Shown here one piece after another: positions 41,107 through 50,071 of a stretch of 64,000 bases of DNA (its first letter is position 1; each line of letters begins with the position of its first letter). Source of the stretch: Crateriforma conspicua (GTDB taxonomy: Bacteria > Planctomycetota > Planctomycetia > Pirellulales > Pirellulaceae). Location: assembly GCF_007752935.1 (NCBI RefSeq), contig NZ_CP036319.1, forward strand, positions 2,046,001 through 2,110,000. The letters run 5' to 3'. The translations under genes and the position numbers were made by a program. The notes under the pieces are model-generated. The model was not told where the DNA came from and did no database searches. It saw only the letters and a list, made by a program, of their open reading frames with translations.

Positions 41107-41918
41107 GATGCTTCACTCGTGAGAATGACGACTCTCGCGTCGACGTTGAGTATCTGAGTCCCGTTTGAGAGTTCTGCGAGAGGTTCATTCCAATGAGCGT
41201 GCCCTCGAACAATAAGCGTTGGCTCCGAACGCTCGATTGCTTCTCGCATTCTAGGCGAACCGCGGAAACCGAATTCAGGTGCATCCGGTCCTTCGTGCAT
41301 GACCAATATTCCCGGCGATTCGCATAGCAGTCCTTCCAGTGCTTCAACGAAATCCTCTTCTGACCGACGCCATGGGCGCCTTGGATTGCCCGGGATGCCA
41401 CTCAGCCCTGCGATCGGCAGTTCATCGATGGTGACTGTGTCGTTGTCGAGAAAATGAACTGGGGCGGTAAATCGGGGACGAGTTGCTGCGTCGCCGAACA
41501 GGTCGTGGTTTCCGGCGACGCCAACGATCCAATCGAACTCGTCGGCAAACGCCTGCCATACGGAAGATACGTCACCGGATCCGCCACGCTTGTCGAGTGC
41601 GGGAACCGTGTAGAAGTCGCCTGCCAGGAGCACGCCAATCCTCCCGTCGGCGAGGCCGAGATTTGGAAGGATCTCACGGGCAAGGATCGCCGGCAGGACT
41701 TCACCGAGCAGACTAAGTGGTTTGCCGCTAGCCGATTCGAAAGTCTCGCGTCCTTGCAGATCAGCAGTGGCGATGATCGCGGATATTCCCTCAGGTAGCG
41801 CATCCACAAATCCACGGTGCACCGGCAGCGAGTCCCTGTAGAAACCGCCCGGCCCTCGGCCAGCATTCAGGAATGGAATCTCCCGAATCAGCTCGGGTTG
41901 AATTGATATGATCTTCAT
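41103..41918 (-). CDS. Calcineurin-like metallophosphoesterase
   Basis: From ATG 41918 (MKIISIQPELIREIPF) this is a 271-residue protein. Metal-binding motifs include LAGDFYT, VGVAGNHDLFGD, LVMHEGPDAPEFG and VRGHAHW. The first motif, usually DxH, reads ATADLQGRE, so the His ligand is replaced. It is similar to phosphoesterases that act on nucleotides or cyclic phosphates. Its stop overlaps the cREC gene, implying joint action on 2',3'-cyclic phosphates or related ends; that is inference. Confidence 0.8.
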   Translation of the reverse strand: MKIISIQPELIREIPFLNAGRGPGGFYRDSLPVHRGFVDALPEGISAIIATADLQGRETFESASGKPLSLLGEVLPAILAREILPNLGLADGRIGVLLAGDFYTVPALDKRGGSGDVSSVWQAFADEFDWIVGVAGNHDLFGDAATRPRFTAPVHFLDNDTVTIDELPIAGLSGIPGNPRRPWRRSEEDFVEALEGLLCESPGILVMHEGPDAPEFGFRGSPRMREAIERSEPTLIVRGHAHWNEPLAELSNGTQILNVDARVVILTSEAS

Positions 41919-42334
41919 GCCGGCCAAGACACCGTGACGAACGAGGTGGTTCAACCACAGGGAATCACAATGGAGGTCAAAATCGGCTCTCTCTGAGATC
42001 TCTCTCTTGCCAAGGTCTATCTCAGAGATGTCCCCACATCGGCGTAATGAACTCGATACCTCGCGCAGTCTCTCTCAATCTCTTGACTGGATTCGGGAGA
42101 GGTTTGCGGGAACACCGGCGAGCAGGTTGGCCCGGTGCATCGAAGAGAGATCGGGCGTTAACCCGGTTGGGCTCGTGATACAGAGAGAGTGAGATGTTTT
42201 GGCGGTCTCGGCGGGGATTCGAGCGCGATCTTAGGTTTCACGCTTGTCTCAGAGATGACAGATCGCGGACGCGCGAGAGGTAGCCGGCCCGGGAGAAGTC
42301 GCGTGACACCGCGAAAATCGGGGCAAGAACGAGA
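41919..42334. other. Gene-poor region rich in CTCTCT/AGAGAG tracts
   Basis: Short frames cross this stretch but none has a ribosome site or protein-like composition. It contains many CTCTCT and AGAGAG tracts and TCTGAGATCT/CTCAGAGAT inverted pieces. I see no recognisable gene or site. Confidence 0.35.
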
Positions 42335-42517
42335 AACGCCCGCGGGCCGGATTGGGCCTTACGGGCGTTAACTGGACGGTACTTCGTTCCGTAGTTTTTC
42401 AAAAAGCTCCCCGCTCCCAACGCTTTGCGGAACAAGTCTCGGTTTGGGGATCTGCATAACCCATGGTACTGAATAGGATTACAGCAAATCCGTCCGGTTC
42501 GGTCAATGCCTTTTGCG
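42335..42517. repeat. 183-bp diverged direct repeat, left copy
   Basis: It aligns with 44951-45133 over the same length. Shared blocks are AACGCCCGCG with a hairpin, AGCTCCCCG.ACCCAACGCT-type sequence, AGTCTCGGTTTGGG, and an exact 40-bp block at the right edge (42478-42517 equals 45094-45133). The pair brackets the Rpn-like gene and the rve transposase gene. Confidence 0.75.
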
Positions 42518-42636
42518 ATCCCAACGGTCGCGAACTTTTTGTGAGCCGGTTCACACCGATGTGTTAACCAGAGTGCTATTTCTTCTTTCGCATGGGACAA
42601 AGTGACTTGCTGGTTCACAGAGCGACACGAATCGAG

Positions 42637-43518
42637 TCAGGTTCGGTCGCGAAGTCGCTGCTGGTAGGTGGTTTCAAGTTGCCCCAACTGATCGAGCGAA
42701 AGCCCCGCTAGATCCGAGTCCGACGGATCGCTCTCGCCGACAATGTCACGAAGCATTTTGACTGTGCGAAGACGCTCTTCTCGTCTGCCTTCCGCAAACC
42801 CTTCGATCTTCGCCTGTTCGGTCCTTGCCCACTCATCGCGTTCGGCTTTAAGCCGATCGTCGTAGTGCTGTCGTTCTTCAGGGTTTCGGGCGATCATTTG
42901 CAAAACTCCTGTGGCTTCAGCGAATACCGGGTCGGGGAGGCGGTCGGCCAGTTCTTCGGGAGTGCAGTCGGCTGCACGACGGAAAAAGTACAACCACTGC
43001 TCGACCGGGTCGACGATGACTTGATTATCGCTTGGGATGGCGTACTTGGGAAGTTCGAAAACGTGGACCTGCAAGCAATTGGTCAGCGATAACCCGCCGA
43101 CGGTGCGAAGTCCGAACGCGTGCTGCAGGCCCGGTTCATAGCGGAACATGACCGAATCGAGCAAGCAGATGCTGATCGACGGGTTCAGATCGGCGTACTG
43201 GTCGCCTTCGCCAAGTTGCTCGATCAATTGCTTGGCCGCGTAGTACGTCAACCGCTTCGGCAGGCCCAACGGCCGGGTCGTTTGGACTTCGATGTTGTAT
43301 CTCCGGCCCACTCTGTCGGTCGCTTTGATGTCCAGGATCGACAATTTGTCGACGTCGAAGTCCTTCAGGTTAATCGGGTTCAAAATCGTCACATCGACGA
43401 TTCGGTCGGCAAACCCGAGCACCGCGTTCAGGAAGTGCAGCGTGATCGACGAATGTTCCGGACTGCCGAGCACCCGCTTGGCGGCGAAGTCGACGAGCGG
43501 GTCGATGCCAATTGACAT
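42637..43518 (-). CDS. Rpn-family PD-(D/E)XK nuclease / putative transposase
   Basis: This 293-residue protein begins with the typical DPLVDFAAKRVLGSPEHSSI and LHFLNAVLG. The nuclease core follows: LDIKATDRVGRRYNIEVQTT carries the D...ExQ catalytic residues. The charged C-terminal helices (ERDEWARTEQAKIEGFAEGR, then REERLRTVKMLRDI) are usual. The family (PDDEXK transposase, Rpn recombination-promoting nuclease) is highly multi-copy in planctomycetes. It is divergently arranged with the rve transposase at 43614. Confidence 0.88.
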   Translation of the reverse strand: MSIGIDPLVDFAAKRVLGSPEHSSITLHFLNAVLGFADRIVDVTILNPINLKDFDVDKLSILDIKATDRVGRRYNIEVQTTRPLGLPKRLTYYAAKQLIEQLGEGDQYADLNPSISICLLDSVMFRYEPGLQHAFGLRTVGGLSLTNCLQVHVFELPKYAIPSDNQVIVDPVEQWLYFFRRAADCTPEELADRLPDPVFAEATGVLQMIARNPEERQHYDDRLKAERDEWARTEQAKIEGFAEGRREERLRTVKMLRDIVGESDPSDSDLAGLSLDQLGQLETTYQQRLRDRT

Positions 43519-43613
43519 GGGGAGATCGAGAAAGAGGCAATGTTGTCGGCGATACCATTCAAATTATCGTCCTTGGCTTGCCACCGTACCACCCGTGCTC
43601 CTTACATGCGAAC

Positions 43614-44708
43614 ATGCCGAATCAATCTCCATTCATTTTTCAGCCCTGGCTGTTCGTCCTGTGGTGCATGGCAGGGTGGATTGGCAAACAGCAACAGGAA
43701 GTCATCGACTACCTCGTCACCGAGAATGCGATCCTTCGAGAGAAGGTCGGCGGCAAACGAATTCTGCTGGACGACGATCAGCGTCGACGACTCGCTGTCA
43801 AAGGCAAGGTGCTGGGGCGGAAACGCCTTCGGCAGATCAAGACGCTGTTCACACCGGACACGCTGCTGCGTTGGCATCGACGACTGGTTGCCGAGAAACA
43901 CACGTATCCCGGTAGCGGAAAGTCCGGTCGACCGAAGATCTCCGTCGACACCGAAGCGCTGATCGTTCGGTTGGCCAACGAAAATTCGACTTGGGGGTGC
44001 GATCGTATACAAGGTGAACTTCGCAAACTGAGCGTGATCGTTTCGGACACCACCGTTCAAAACGTCTTGAAGAGCAACGGCATCGAGCCGCAACCGACAC
44101 GCAAAGATGGCACGTCATGGTCGGAGTTCCTGGCCGCCCACCTCGATTGCCTTGGGGCGATTGACTTCACGACGGTCGATGTTTGGACGCCAAAAGGACT
44201 GCGGACGATCTACTTGCTGTTCGCGATGCAGATCGGAACGCGGAAGGTGCAGTGCCTTGGCAGTACCGAACATCCCGATGAAGCCTGGATGCTCGAAGCG
44301 GTCGATCGGGTGACGGCAGATGACGGCATCTTCGGCGGCGAAAATCACCCGACGATCGTACTGATGGATCGCGATACAAAGTTCAGCAAAGCATTCCGGG
44401 CAAAGCTAGAAAACAAAGAAGTGAAGCCTCATGTCCTGCCGCCGCGTTCACCAAACTTAAACGCTCACATGGAGCGGTTTATCGGCACGTACAAGCGAGA
44501 GTTGGCTCGGCAGATGATCTTCTTCGGCAAGTCGATGCTCGATAAAGCCACCGCAATCTTTTTGGAACACTATCACGACGAACGACCGCACCAGGGACTC
44601 GATAACGAGCGGATCATGAAGTTCGAACATCCGCCGCCAGATAAAGGCGAGATCGTCGTCGACAAGCGACTCGGCGGACTGCTGAAGTCGTACAGCCGGG
44701 CGGCTTGA
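43614..44708 (+). CDS. rve-type integrase/transposase
   Basis: From ATG 43614 (MPNQSPFIFQPWLFVL) this is a 364-residue protein. It has an N-terminal helix (EVIDYLVTENAILREKVGGK), an HTH_21-type region (RLANENSTWGCDRIQGELRK) and an integrase core. The acidic residues are in GAIDFTTVDVWTP, VLMDRDTKFSKAF and NAHMERFIGTYKREL. A C-terminal HYHDERPHQGLDNE completes the fold. It belongs to a large planctomycete family of rve integrases. No short terminal inverted repeats or target duplication are obvious, only the diverged 183-bp direct repeats. Confidence 0.85.
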   Translation: MPNQSPFIFQPWLFVLWCMAGWIGKQQQEVIDYLVTENAILREKVGGKRILLDDDQRRRLAVKGKVLGRKRLRQIKTLFTPDTLLRWHRRLVAEKHTYPGSGKSGRPKISVDTEALIVRLANENSTWGCDRIQGELRKLSVIVSDTTVQNVLKSNGIEPQPTRKDGTSWSEFLAAHLDCLGAIDFTTVDVWTPKGLRTIYLLFAMQIGTRKVQCLGSTEHPDEAWMLEAVDRVTADDGIFGGENHPTIVLMDRDTKFSKAFRAKLENKEVKPHVLPPRSPNLNAHMERFIGTYKRELARQMIFFGKSMLDKATAIFLEHYHDERPHQGLDNERIMKFEHPPPDKGEIVVDKRLGGLLKSYSRAA

Positions 44709-44950
44709 CCTTCTGATTGTCTAACCAGATTGAAAAAGATCAGTTTGATCGGCGTTCGCTGCTGCGCAGTCGGTCGAAAAACCGTCGGCTTGACCAAGCT
44801 TGATTCGCTTTCGCCCAGTGGTTCGGCCGAATTGCCGACTGCTACATGCCACTTTAGCTCGCCAAAAACCGATCCGAAACGACCGGCCCACTTTTTTGAC
44901 AGGACGGGCGTGGTTGGCCAGAGTGCCGCGAAACGCGGGGCACAACGCAA

Positions 44951-45133
44951 AACGCCCGCGAGCCGATGCTGGCCAGCGGGCGCTAAGTGGTCAGTCTGAG
45001 AATTCCAGGATTTTCAGTTTAGCTCCCCGAACCCAACGCTCTCCGGAAAGAGTCTCGGTTTGGGCAAACAGCTAACACTTTGTCTACCAACACATTACAG
45101 CAAATCCGTCCGGTTCGGTCAATGCCTTTTGCG
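44951..45133. repeat. 183-bp diverged direct repeat, right copy
   Basis: Partner of 42335-42517, with an identical 40-bp block at 45094-45133. The hairpin at its left edge (AACGCCCGCG ... AGCGGGCG) could end the transposase transcript. Confidence 0.75.
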
Positions 45134-45791
45134 GGTGTGACACTCGCGAAATTTGGAACGGCCGGTTAACAGCGTGGTGTTAACCGGAGGTCGTTTAGTT
45201 CTGAGAGAAAGACAAGTCGCCTCTCGGTTAACAGCGAGAGCTATCACAAAGACGCGGTGGAACGCCGCTGTCATTCACCCCGCGATTAAATGCTGCCGAT
45301 TCGCGACGAAGCGATCACCCTGCAATCAAGTTCAGCAAAGAAAAGGTTGTCTGCGACTCGGAATCCGATACGCAGCTACCCCCGTTCCGATGGTCCGCTC
45401 ATCGAAACAAATGATCACTGAGTCACTTAACATCACAGTCGTCAGTTCAGATCCGAAGCCCGCAAATTCTCGGAACGATCAAAGTCGTTTCCGACCCTGA
45501 AGTGAATAAAAGGTCGACATGGTTTCCGTGTCGGCCTTTTTTCGTTCTTGCCCCGTGTTTCGGGGTGTCTGCGGATGAGGGCGTTTGCCAGACGCGTTCT
45601 TCGTTTCTTTGGCACCACCGTTACCTGGGTAATGGGCTTGGGCCTGATTTTGGGTCTCCGGGCGAGAATGGATGGTTCATGATCGACTGCAGGTATCCCT
45701 AAACGATTTCTTGTGTGATTCGACGGTGCCGAAGGATACGTCGCTTAATCATAGGCCCTGCTGAAACGCATGCACCGCCAAGCACCGAACG
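45134..45791. other. Gene-poor spacer before the nitrogen cluster
   Basis: No frame here has a convincing start and composition. An intrinsic terminator lies at 45511-45545. Short open frames at 45153-45500 and 45502-45702 look like chance. Confidence 0.4.
45511..45545 (+). terminator. Intrinsic terminator in the spacer
   Basis: AGGTCGACAT (45511-45520) pairs with GTGTCGGCCT (45528-45537) including G-U pairs, followed by a T-rich tail. No gene ends nearby, so it may close a small RNA or a decayed gene. Confidence 0.6.
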
Positions 45792-46481
45792 CTACGTATT
45801 GATTATGCGGATGCCGCGGCCGGAGGTGATCTCAATATGGCCACGGTCGGCGAGACTGCGGAGCGTTCGCGAGAACGTTTCGCTCGTTAAATCAAGGTGG
45901 TTGGCGATGTGTTTTTTGGGACCGGGCAGGTCGACGATGCCGGTGGCGTCGCGGGGTAAAGATTGCAGATAACTGAGAATGCGGTCCGATGCATCTCGCA
46001 GGACGATGTCGCTGAGTAAATCAGTGAAGTGCCGGGTCCAGAACGCCATGCTGGCAAGCATCTGGCGACAAAAGTCGTGATTGGTGGCGATCTGGTCTTG
46101 AATGATCTCAGCGGGAATGAAGAGACAACGCGTGGCCTCGACGCTTGCCGCATTGGCGGGCAGGTCAAAATCAGCGAACACGGCGACCTCCGCGAACGAT
46201 TGACCGGGGCCGCAAAGATGAAGCACGTGCTCTTGTCCTCCACCGCCCCGGCAATAAACCCGCACCACTCCGGTTTCGACAATGTAAACGCCAGCACATT
46301 GCTCGCCTTGCCTAAAGATCAATTCGCCCGCTGCAAAGTCTTGAATTCTGGCGGCCAAGGCAAGCGACCGGATATTCGCAGGCCCGAGCCCCGCAAATAG
46401 GGGACAGCCGAGGATCACACGTTCCAGCGGCTGATCGTTGGCGATGCGGTCTGATTCGCTAGAAGGTTTTTGTTCGGACAT
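45792..46481 (-). CDS. Crp/Fnr-family regulator
   Basis: This 229-residue protein has a cyclic-nucleotide-binding-type sensor domain (~20-140: LIFRQGEQCAGVYIVETGVV, then GQSFAEVAVFADFD). The HTH_Crp domain has KKHIANHLDLTSETFSRTLR as the recognition region. No N-terminal Cys cluster of FNR is present, so it more likely senses NO or redox through heme, as Dnr/NnrR do. It is divergent from nrfHA, with an FNR-type box between them. It is the natural regulator of this nitrate/nitrite/NO cluster. Confidence 0.85.
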   Translation of the reverse strand: MSEQKPSSESDRIANDQPLERVILGCPLFAGLGPANIRSLALAARIQDFAAGELIFRQGEQCAGVYIVETGVVRVYCRGGGGQEHVLHLCGPGQSFAEVAVFADFDLPANAASVEATRCLFIPAEIIQDQIATNHDFCRQMLASMAFWTRHFTDLLSDIVLRDASDRILSYLQSLPRDATGIVDLPGPKKHIANHLDLTSETFSRTLRSLADRGHIEITSGRGIRIINT

Positions 46482-46494
46482 AGACAGCCGCGAC

Positions 46495-46508
46495 TTGACC
46501 TACATCAA
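46495..46508. promoter_or_regulatory. FNR/DNR-type operator between the regulator and nrfHA
   Basis: TTGACCTACATCAA matches the TTGAT-N4-ATCAA consensus at nine of ten positions; the arms extend to GACTTGA / TCAAGTC. It lies 14 bases upstream of the regulator start and ~85 bases upstream of nrfH, so it can serve both. Confidence 0.75.
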
Positions 46509-46579
46509 GTCGCTTGAAAGGCAGCCTGAAATGGCTTTAATATTGAGAAAGTGCTCGCACGTTGATATGGAATCACACA

Positions 46580-47122
46580 GTGACGAAGGATACGTCCCAC
46601 ACGAACCGACCGGAACCTGACGAAGGATCAGGACCAGCGACATCAGACCCAGCGTCACCGCAAGCGAAGCCGCGTTTCGGCAAGGGCGCGATCGTGTTTG
46701 CGATGACGCTTGGGGTGCTCGCTGGCGTGGGGATGTTCACGTTTGGGTACGGCAAAGGGGCCAGCTACCTAAGCAACAATCCGCAGACGTGCGTGAACTG
46801 CCACGTGATGCAGGATCACATGGATTCGTGGCAACAGAGCAGTCACCACCACGTCGCGGTTTGCAACGATTGTCATCTGCCGCATGACCCGATCGGGAAG
46901 TGGGTGACCAAAGCCGACAACGGGTTCTTCCACTCGTTGGCGTTTACGTTGGGCGGATATGACGATCCGATCCAGATCAAACCACGCAACCGACGGGTGA
47001 CGCAAAGCACCTGCGTCGATTGTCACAAGAACTTCGTGCACAACCTGCTGCCGGCCAACACTGGATCAGACATGACCAATTGCGTGCATTGCCACGGAGA
47101 CGTCGGCCACGCCGGACGCTGA
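46580..47122 (+). CDS. nrfH: NrfH-type tetraheme quinol dehydrogenase
   Basis: The likely start is GTG 46580 (TTG 46562 is in frame). The ~180-residue protein has a Pro-rich cytoplasmic head, one membrane helix ([20 protein letters not shown]) and four CXXCH heme sites: CVNCH, CNDCH, CVDCH and CVHCH. It belongs to the NapC/NrfH family, which takes electrons from menaquinol and passes them to NrfA. It is 64 bases upstream of nrfA, the usual order. The head is longer than in Desulfovibrio NrfH. Confidence 0.9.
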   Translation: MTKDTSHTNRPEPDEGSGPATSDPASPQAKPRFGKGAIVFAMTLGVLAGVGMFTFGYGKGASYLSNNPQTCVNCHVMQDHMDSWQQSSHHHVAVCNDCHLPHDPIGKWVTKADNGFFHSLAFTLGGYDDPIQIKPRNRRVTQSTCVDCHKNFVHNLLPANTGSDMTNCVHCHGDVGHAGR

Positions 47123-47186
47123 GTTTTTCTGCCTTCGATATTCACTCATCAAACTTCATTCACCTTTCACCCTTGAACTCTCAATC

Positions 47187-48752
47187 ATGGCGAACGAAAT
47201 GAAACGCGGCTTCGGATGGCTGGCCATGTTGACGCTGTTGACCGCAGTTGCAACCGTCGGCTTGGTGGCTCTGCTGGTCAACATTTTTGAACGGAAGCAG
47301 GAAGCCCGCGCACCTTTCACCAAAGTGGTCGAGGTGACCGAGGTCAGTAGCGACCCGAAACCGTGGGGACTGAACTTTCCGCAGCAGTACGAAGACTATC
47401 TAAAAACCGTCAACGATCCGTACACGGACTTCGGTGGCAATCACGCGCTGCCGCCCAGTAAGCTGAAAGAGCATCCGTGGTTGAAGCGATTGTTCGCCGG
47501 ATACGCGTTCAGTATCGACTACCGCGAAGCCCGTGGCCATGCTCACATGCTTTCCGACCAAGAAGTCACCAAGCGTGTCACCGACGTACAACAAGCCGGT
47601 GCCTGTTTGCATTGCCACGCTTCAATCATCCCGACCTATCGCCGCATCGGTTTGGAAGAGATGGGCGAAGACGCCACACCGGCGGTGCTGGCCGAAGACT
47701 TTAACATAGAAGCGGTCATGGCGGGCTTCAAAGCGGTCAGCCAAAAGACATACGAAGAAGTCCACGCCGAAGTCGAAAAGACCGCCGACGGTTTTGACGT
47801 TGCGTCGGGTGATCCGCACATGGGCGGGGCGCATCCGGTTTCGTGTGTCGATTGTCACGATCCCGACACGATGGAAATTCGCGTCACCCGGCCGGGTTTT
47901 ATTTTGGGCATCGACAAGCTGGCCAAGAGCGATGATCCGGTGCCGCACTTGCCCAGCATTGGCGAGTGGCGAGCGGCCGGCAGCAAGGGCGACTACGACC
48001 CGAACACGATGGCGACGCGTCAGGAAATGCGTTCGTTCGTGTGCGGACAGTGTCATGTCGAATACTACTGCGCGAACAAGATGACGCTGACGTTTCCGTG
48101 GAGCAACGGCCTGAAGATGGAAGAGCTCGAAGCCGAGTGGGACGCGACCGTGTTTCCGGATGGCGAAGACGGAAGCGAGGGTGGTGAGTTCTACGACTAC
48201 GTCCACAAAGAGACCGGCACGAAGGTATACAAGGCTCAGCACCCCGAGTTCGAATTGTGGAGCCAGGGCATTCATGCTCGGTCGGGTGTCAGTTGCAGCG
48301 ATTGCCACATGCCATACGAGAAGAAGGGGGCGACGAAGGTCAGTAGCCACTGGGTTCGCAGCCCGATGATGAACATCAACAAGGCCTGCCAAACCTGTCA
48401 TAACATTCCCGAGCAAGAGATCAAAGACCGCGTCGACCTGATCCAGGATCGAACGCGGGCGTTGATCGACCGGGCCGCCGCGGCGAACGTGGACATGTTC
48501 GACGCGATCATCGAAGTGCAGAAAGCCGGCGCGACGGAAGAACAACTAGCACCGATTCGCAAGCTGCAACGTAAGGCGATGTGGCGACTCGATTACATCG
48601 CCAGCGAAAACAGCAAGGGTTTCCACGCTCGCCAGGAAGCCGCCCGCATCCTGGGCGAGTCCGCGGACTACGCCCGCCAAGCGATCGCGGTGTGCTACAA
48701 GCTGGACTTAGACGCCAAGCCGGAAGACGAGACGGTCGCGGCGGCGGAATAG
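47187..48752 (+). CDS. nrfA: Pentaheme ammonia-forming cytochrome c nitrite reductase
   Basis: This 521-residue protein has an N-terminal membrane anchor or signal ([20 protein letters not shown]) and five heme sites, CLHCH (Cys140), CVDCH, CGQCH, CSDCH and CQTCH. Active-site features are present: CHVEYYC with the Tyr, and [10 protein letters not shown] with the catalytic Lys/Gln/His. The first heme site has CXXCH where most NrfA have CXXCK, so the active heme ligand is probably His. It reduces nitrite to ammonium with six electrons, in the periplasm, fed by NrfH. Confidence 0.93.
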   Translation: MANEMKRGFGWLAMLTLLTAVATVGLVALLVNIFERKQEARAPFTKVVEVTEVSSDPKPWGLNFPQQYEDYLKTVNDPYTDFGGNHALPPSKLKEHPWLKRLFAGYAFSIDYREARGHAHMLSDQEVTKRVTDVQQAGACLHCHASIIPTYRRIGLEEMGEDATPAVLAEDFNIEAVMAGFKAVSQKTYEEVHAEVEKTADGFDVASGDPHMGGAHPVSCVDCHDPDTMEIRVTRPGFILGIDKLAKSDDPVPHLPSIGEWRAAGSKGDYDPNTMATRQEMRSFVCGQCHVEYYCANKMTLTFPWSNGLKMEELEAEWDATVFPDGEDGSEGGEFYDYVHKETGTKVYKAQHPEFELWSQGIHARSGVSCSDCHMPYEKKGATKVSSHWVRSPMMNINKACQTCHNIPEQEIKDRVDLIQDRTRALIDRAAAANVDMFDAIIEVQKAGATEEQLAPIRKLQRKAMWRLDYIASENSKGFHARQEAARILGESADYARQAIAVCYKLDLDAKPEDETVAAAE

Positions 48753-48787
48753 ACGTCGACAGACACTGGGACGCTGAGCAAGACAAT

Positions 48788-48857
48788 CTCGTTTCTTCGC
48801 GTTGCCCCGATCTTCCCTGCGGCTCTCTCCTCTCGCGACTCCGCGTCAAATTTTTAA
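48788..48857. repeat. CGCAGAG-family repeat, single arm
   Basis: It contains CTCTCGCGACTCCGCGTCAA, a close match to arms at 51428-51515, 56002-56042 and 58207-58266. It fills the gap between nrfA and the YwiC-like gene. Confidence 0.6.
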
Positions 48858-48859
48858 CG

Positions 48860-49654
48860 ATAATCACGAGAACCGCCACGATTCAAAACACGACCTCACA
48901 AGCTACGCCGGCGACCAAGCTGAAACCCAAGGAACACGGGGCGTACGCGATTGTCGGGATCCCGATTATCACCGCCCTTGTGATCGCTGGCCCGACGGTT
49001 GCCGGGGTGTGCGTGGCCGTCGCCGCCGTGACGGGTTTTTTGGCTCATGAACCGTTGCTTGTCACGCTCGGTCACCGCGGTTCGCGTGCCCAACGAACCA
49101 CGCCGGCGGCATCCCGACGACTCGCGGTTTTGGTGTCCATCACCGTTGCTTGTGGCACCGTCGCGATCGCGATGGGCTCCGCCTCGGTCCGATGGTCATT
49201 GGTACTCTGCGGCGTGCTGGCAACCGCCAGCTTTGCTTTGGCGATCGTGGGCAAACACAAAACACTCGGCGGTCAGCTCTTTGGGGTTGTCGGTTTGTCG
49301 GTCCCGTGTGTGCCAATCATGCTTGCTGGGAAAGCACCGCTTGCCTTGACCTTAGAAGCTTGGAGCACTTGGCTGATCGGCTTCGCTGCCACGACGATGG
49401 CGGTTCGGGGGGTCATTGCAACCCAAAAGCGGCAAGCACGATGGTTGCATTGGTGGTCCCTTGGAGGATTGACGCTATTGGTCGTCTTGTTGACGTACAG
49501 GGCAATGCAGCTTCCGATCGTCACCTTCCCAATGCTGGTGATGTCTTGGTATCTCATGGTGGATCCTCCCCACGCCAAGCAACTTAAACGCGTTGGCTGG
49601 ACCTTAGTTGTCGGCACCGTTGCGTCGGCGATCTGGATGACACGCAACGCTTGA
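48860..49654 (+). CDS. YwiC-like membrane protein
   Basis: The recognisable protein begins at KLKPKEHGAYAIVGIPIITA, the conserved opening of YwiC-like proteins. It has eight or so hydrophobic segments to the end (~250 residues). YwiC-like genes occur with nitrate-respiration genes (B. subtilis ywiC is near narGHJI/fnr) but the function is unknown. No ATG, GTG or TTG lies in frame between nrfA and the conserved region; candidates are ATA 48860, ATT 48881 or CTG 48922. A CGCAGAG repeat abuts this point and may have damaged the normal start. The stated start is tentative. Confidence 0.65.
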   Translation: MITRTATIQNTTSQATPATKLKPKEHGAYAIVGIPIITALVIAGPTVAGVCVAVAAVTGFLAHEPLLVTLGHRGSRAQRTTPAASRRLAVLVSITVACGTVAIAMGSASVRWSLVLCGVLATASFALAIVGKHKTLGGQLFGVVGLSVPCVPIMLAGKAPLALTLEAWSTWLIGFAATTMAVRGVIATQKRQARWLHWWSLGGLTLLVVLLTYRAMQLPIVTFPMLVMSWYLMVDPPHAKQLKRVGWTLVVGTVASAIWMTRNA

Positions 49655-49692
49655 ACAAAAGCCAACAACGGACTGCCAAGAATACTAATGCA

Positions 49693-50048
49693 TTGACGGA
49701 CATTCCGTCATTGAAGTCGATCGAGGAATCCTCGTTTGTCGTCGAAGCGGGAAACCGATGGCGAGAGGGAACCCATGCCAAGTTCCTCGACACGATTCGA
49801 GACGGAACATTCCTTGCATGACCCTTTACAGGCATCTTGGAACGTCATTGATGTCGAAGGTTCATGACGATCACCCGTACCGCGATTGGATCACGAGATA
49901 CGCAAGTGATGAATTTGCACAGCTTTGCAACGGACTCGAAGGTCTGCTCGATGAAGTGGCATCGGACACCGTCTCGATACGGGACGCCTACCGATACGCG
50001 ATGCAGTGCGAATTCGATTTCTTCACCGCCCCGCTCGATGGCGAGTAG
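49693..50048 (+). pseudogene. Degraded TenA/thiaminase-II-like gene
   Basis: A first frame (TTG 49693 to stop 49819) encodes RWREGTHAKFLDTIRDGTFL, like the TenA N-terminus. A second frame (to 50048) encodes YRDWITRYASDEFAQLCNG and a terminal helix ending CEFDFFTAPLDGE, like the TenA C-terminus. About 100 central residues and the frame are lost, so the protein cannot be functional. Assignment is from pattern reading. Confidence 0.5.
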
Positions 50049-50071
50049 CACGGAAGCGTCTTCCGCCGATG

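Noticed and set aside
42238-42618. A 126-codon minus-strand frame after the Rpn-like gene
   Set aside because: It lies in the 183-bp direct repeat with its hairpin and has no ribosome site; composition looks random.
47622-48545. A 307-codon minus-strand frame inside nrfA
   Set aside because: Antisense shadow of a well-supported gene; the His/Arg-rich translation mirrors the heme motifs and charged residues of NrfA.
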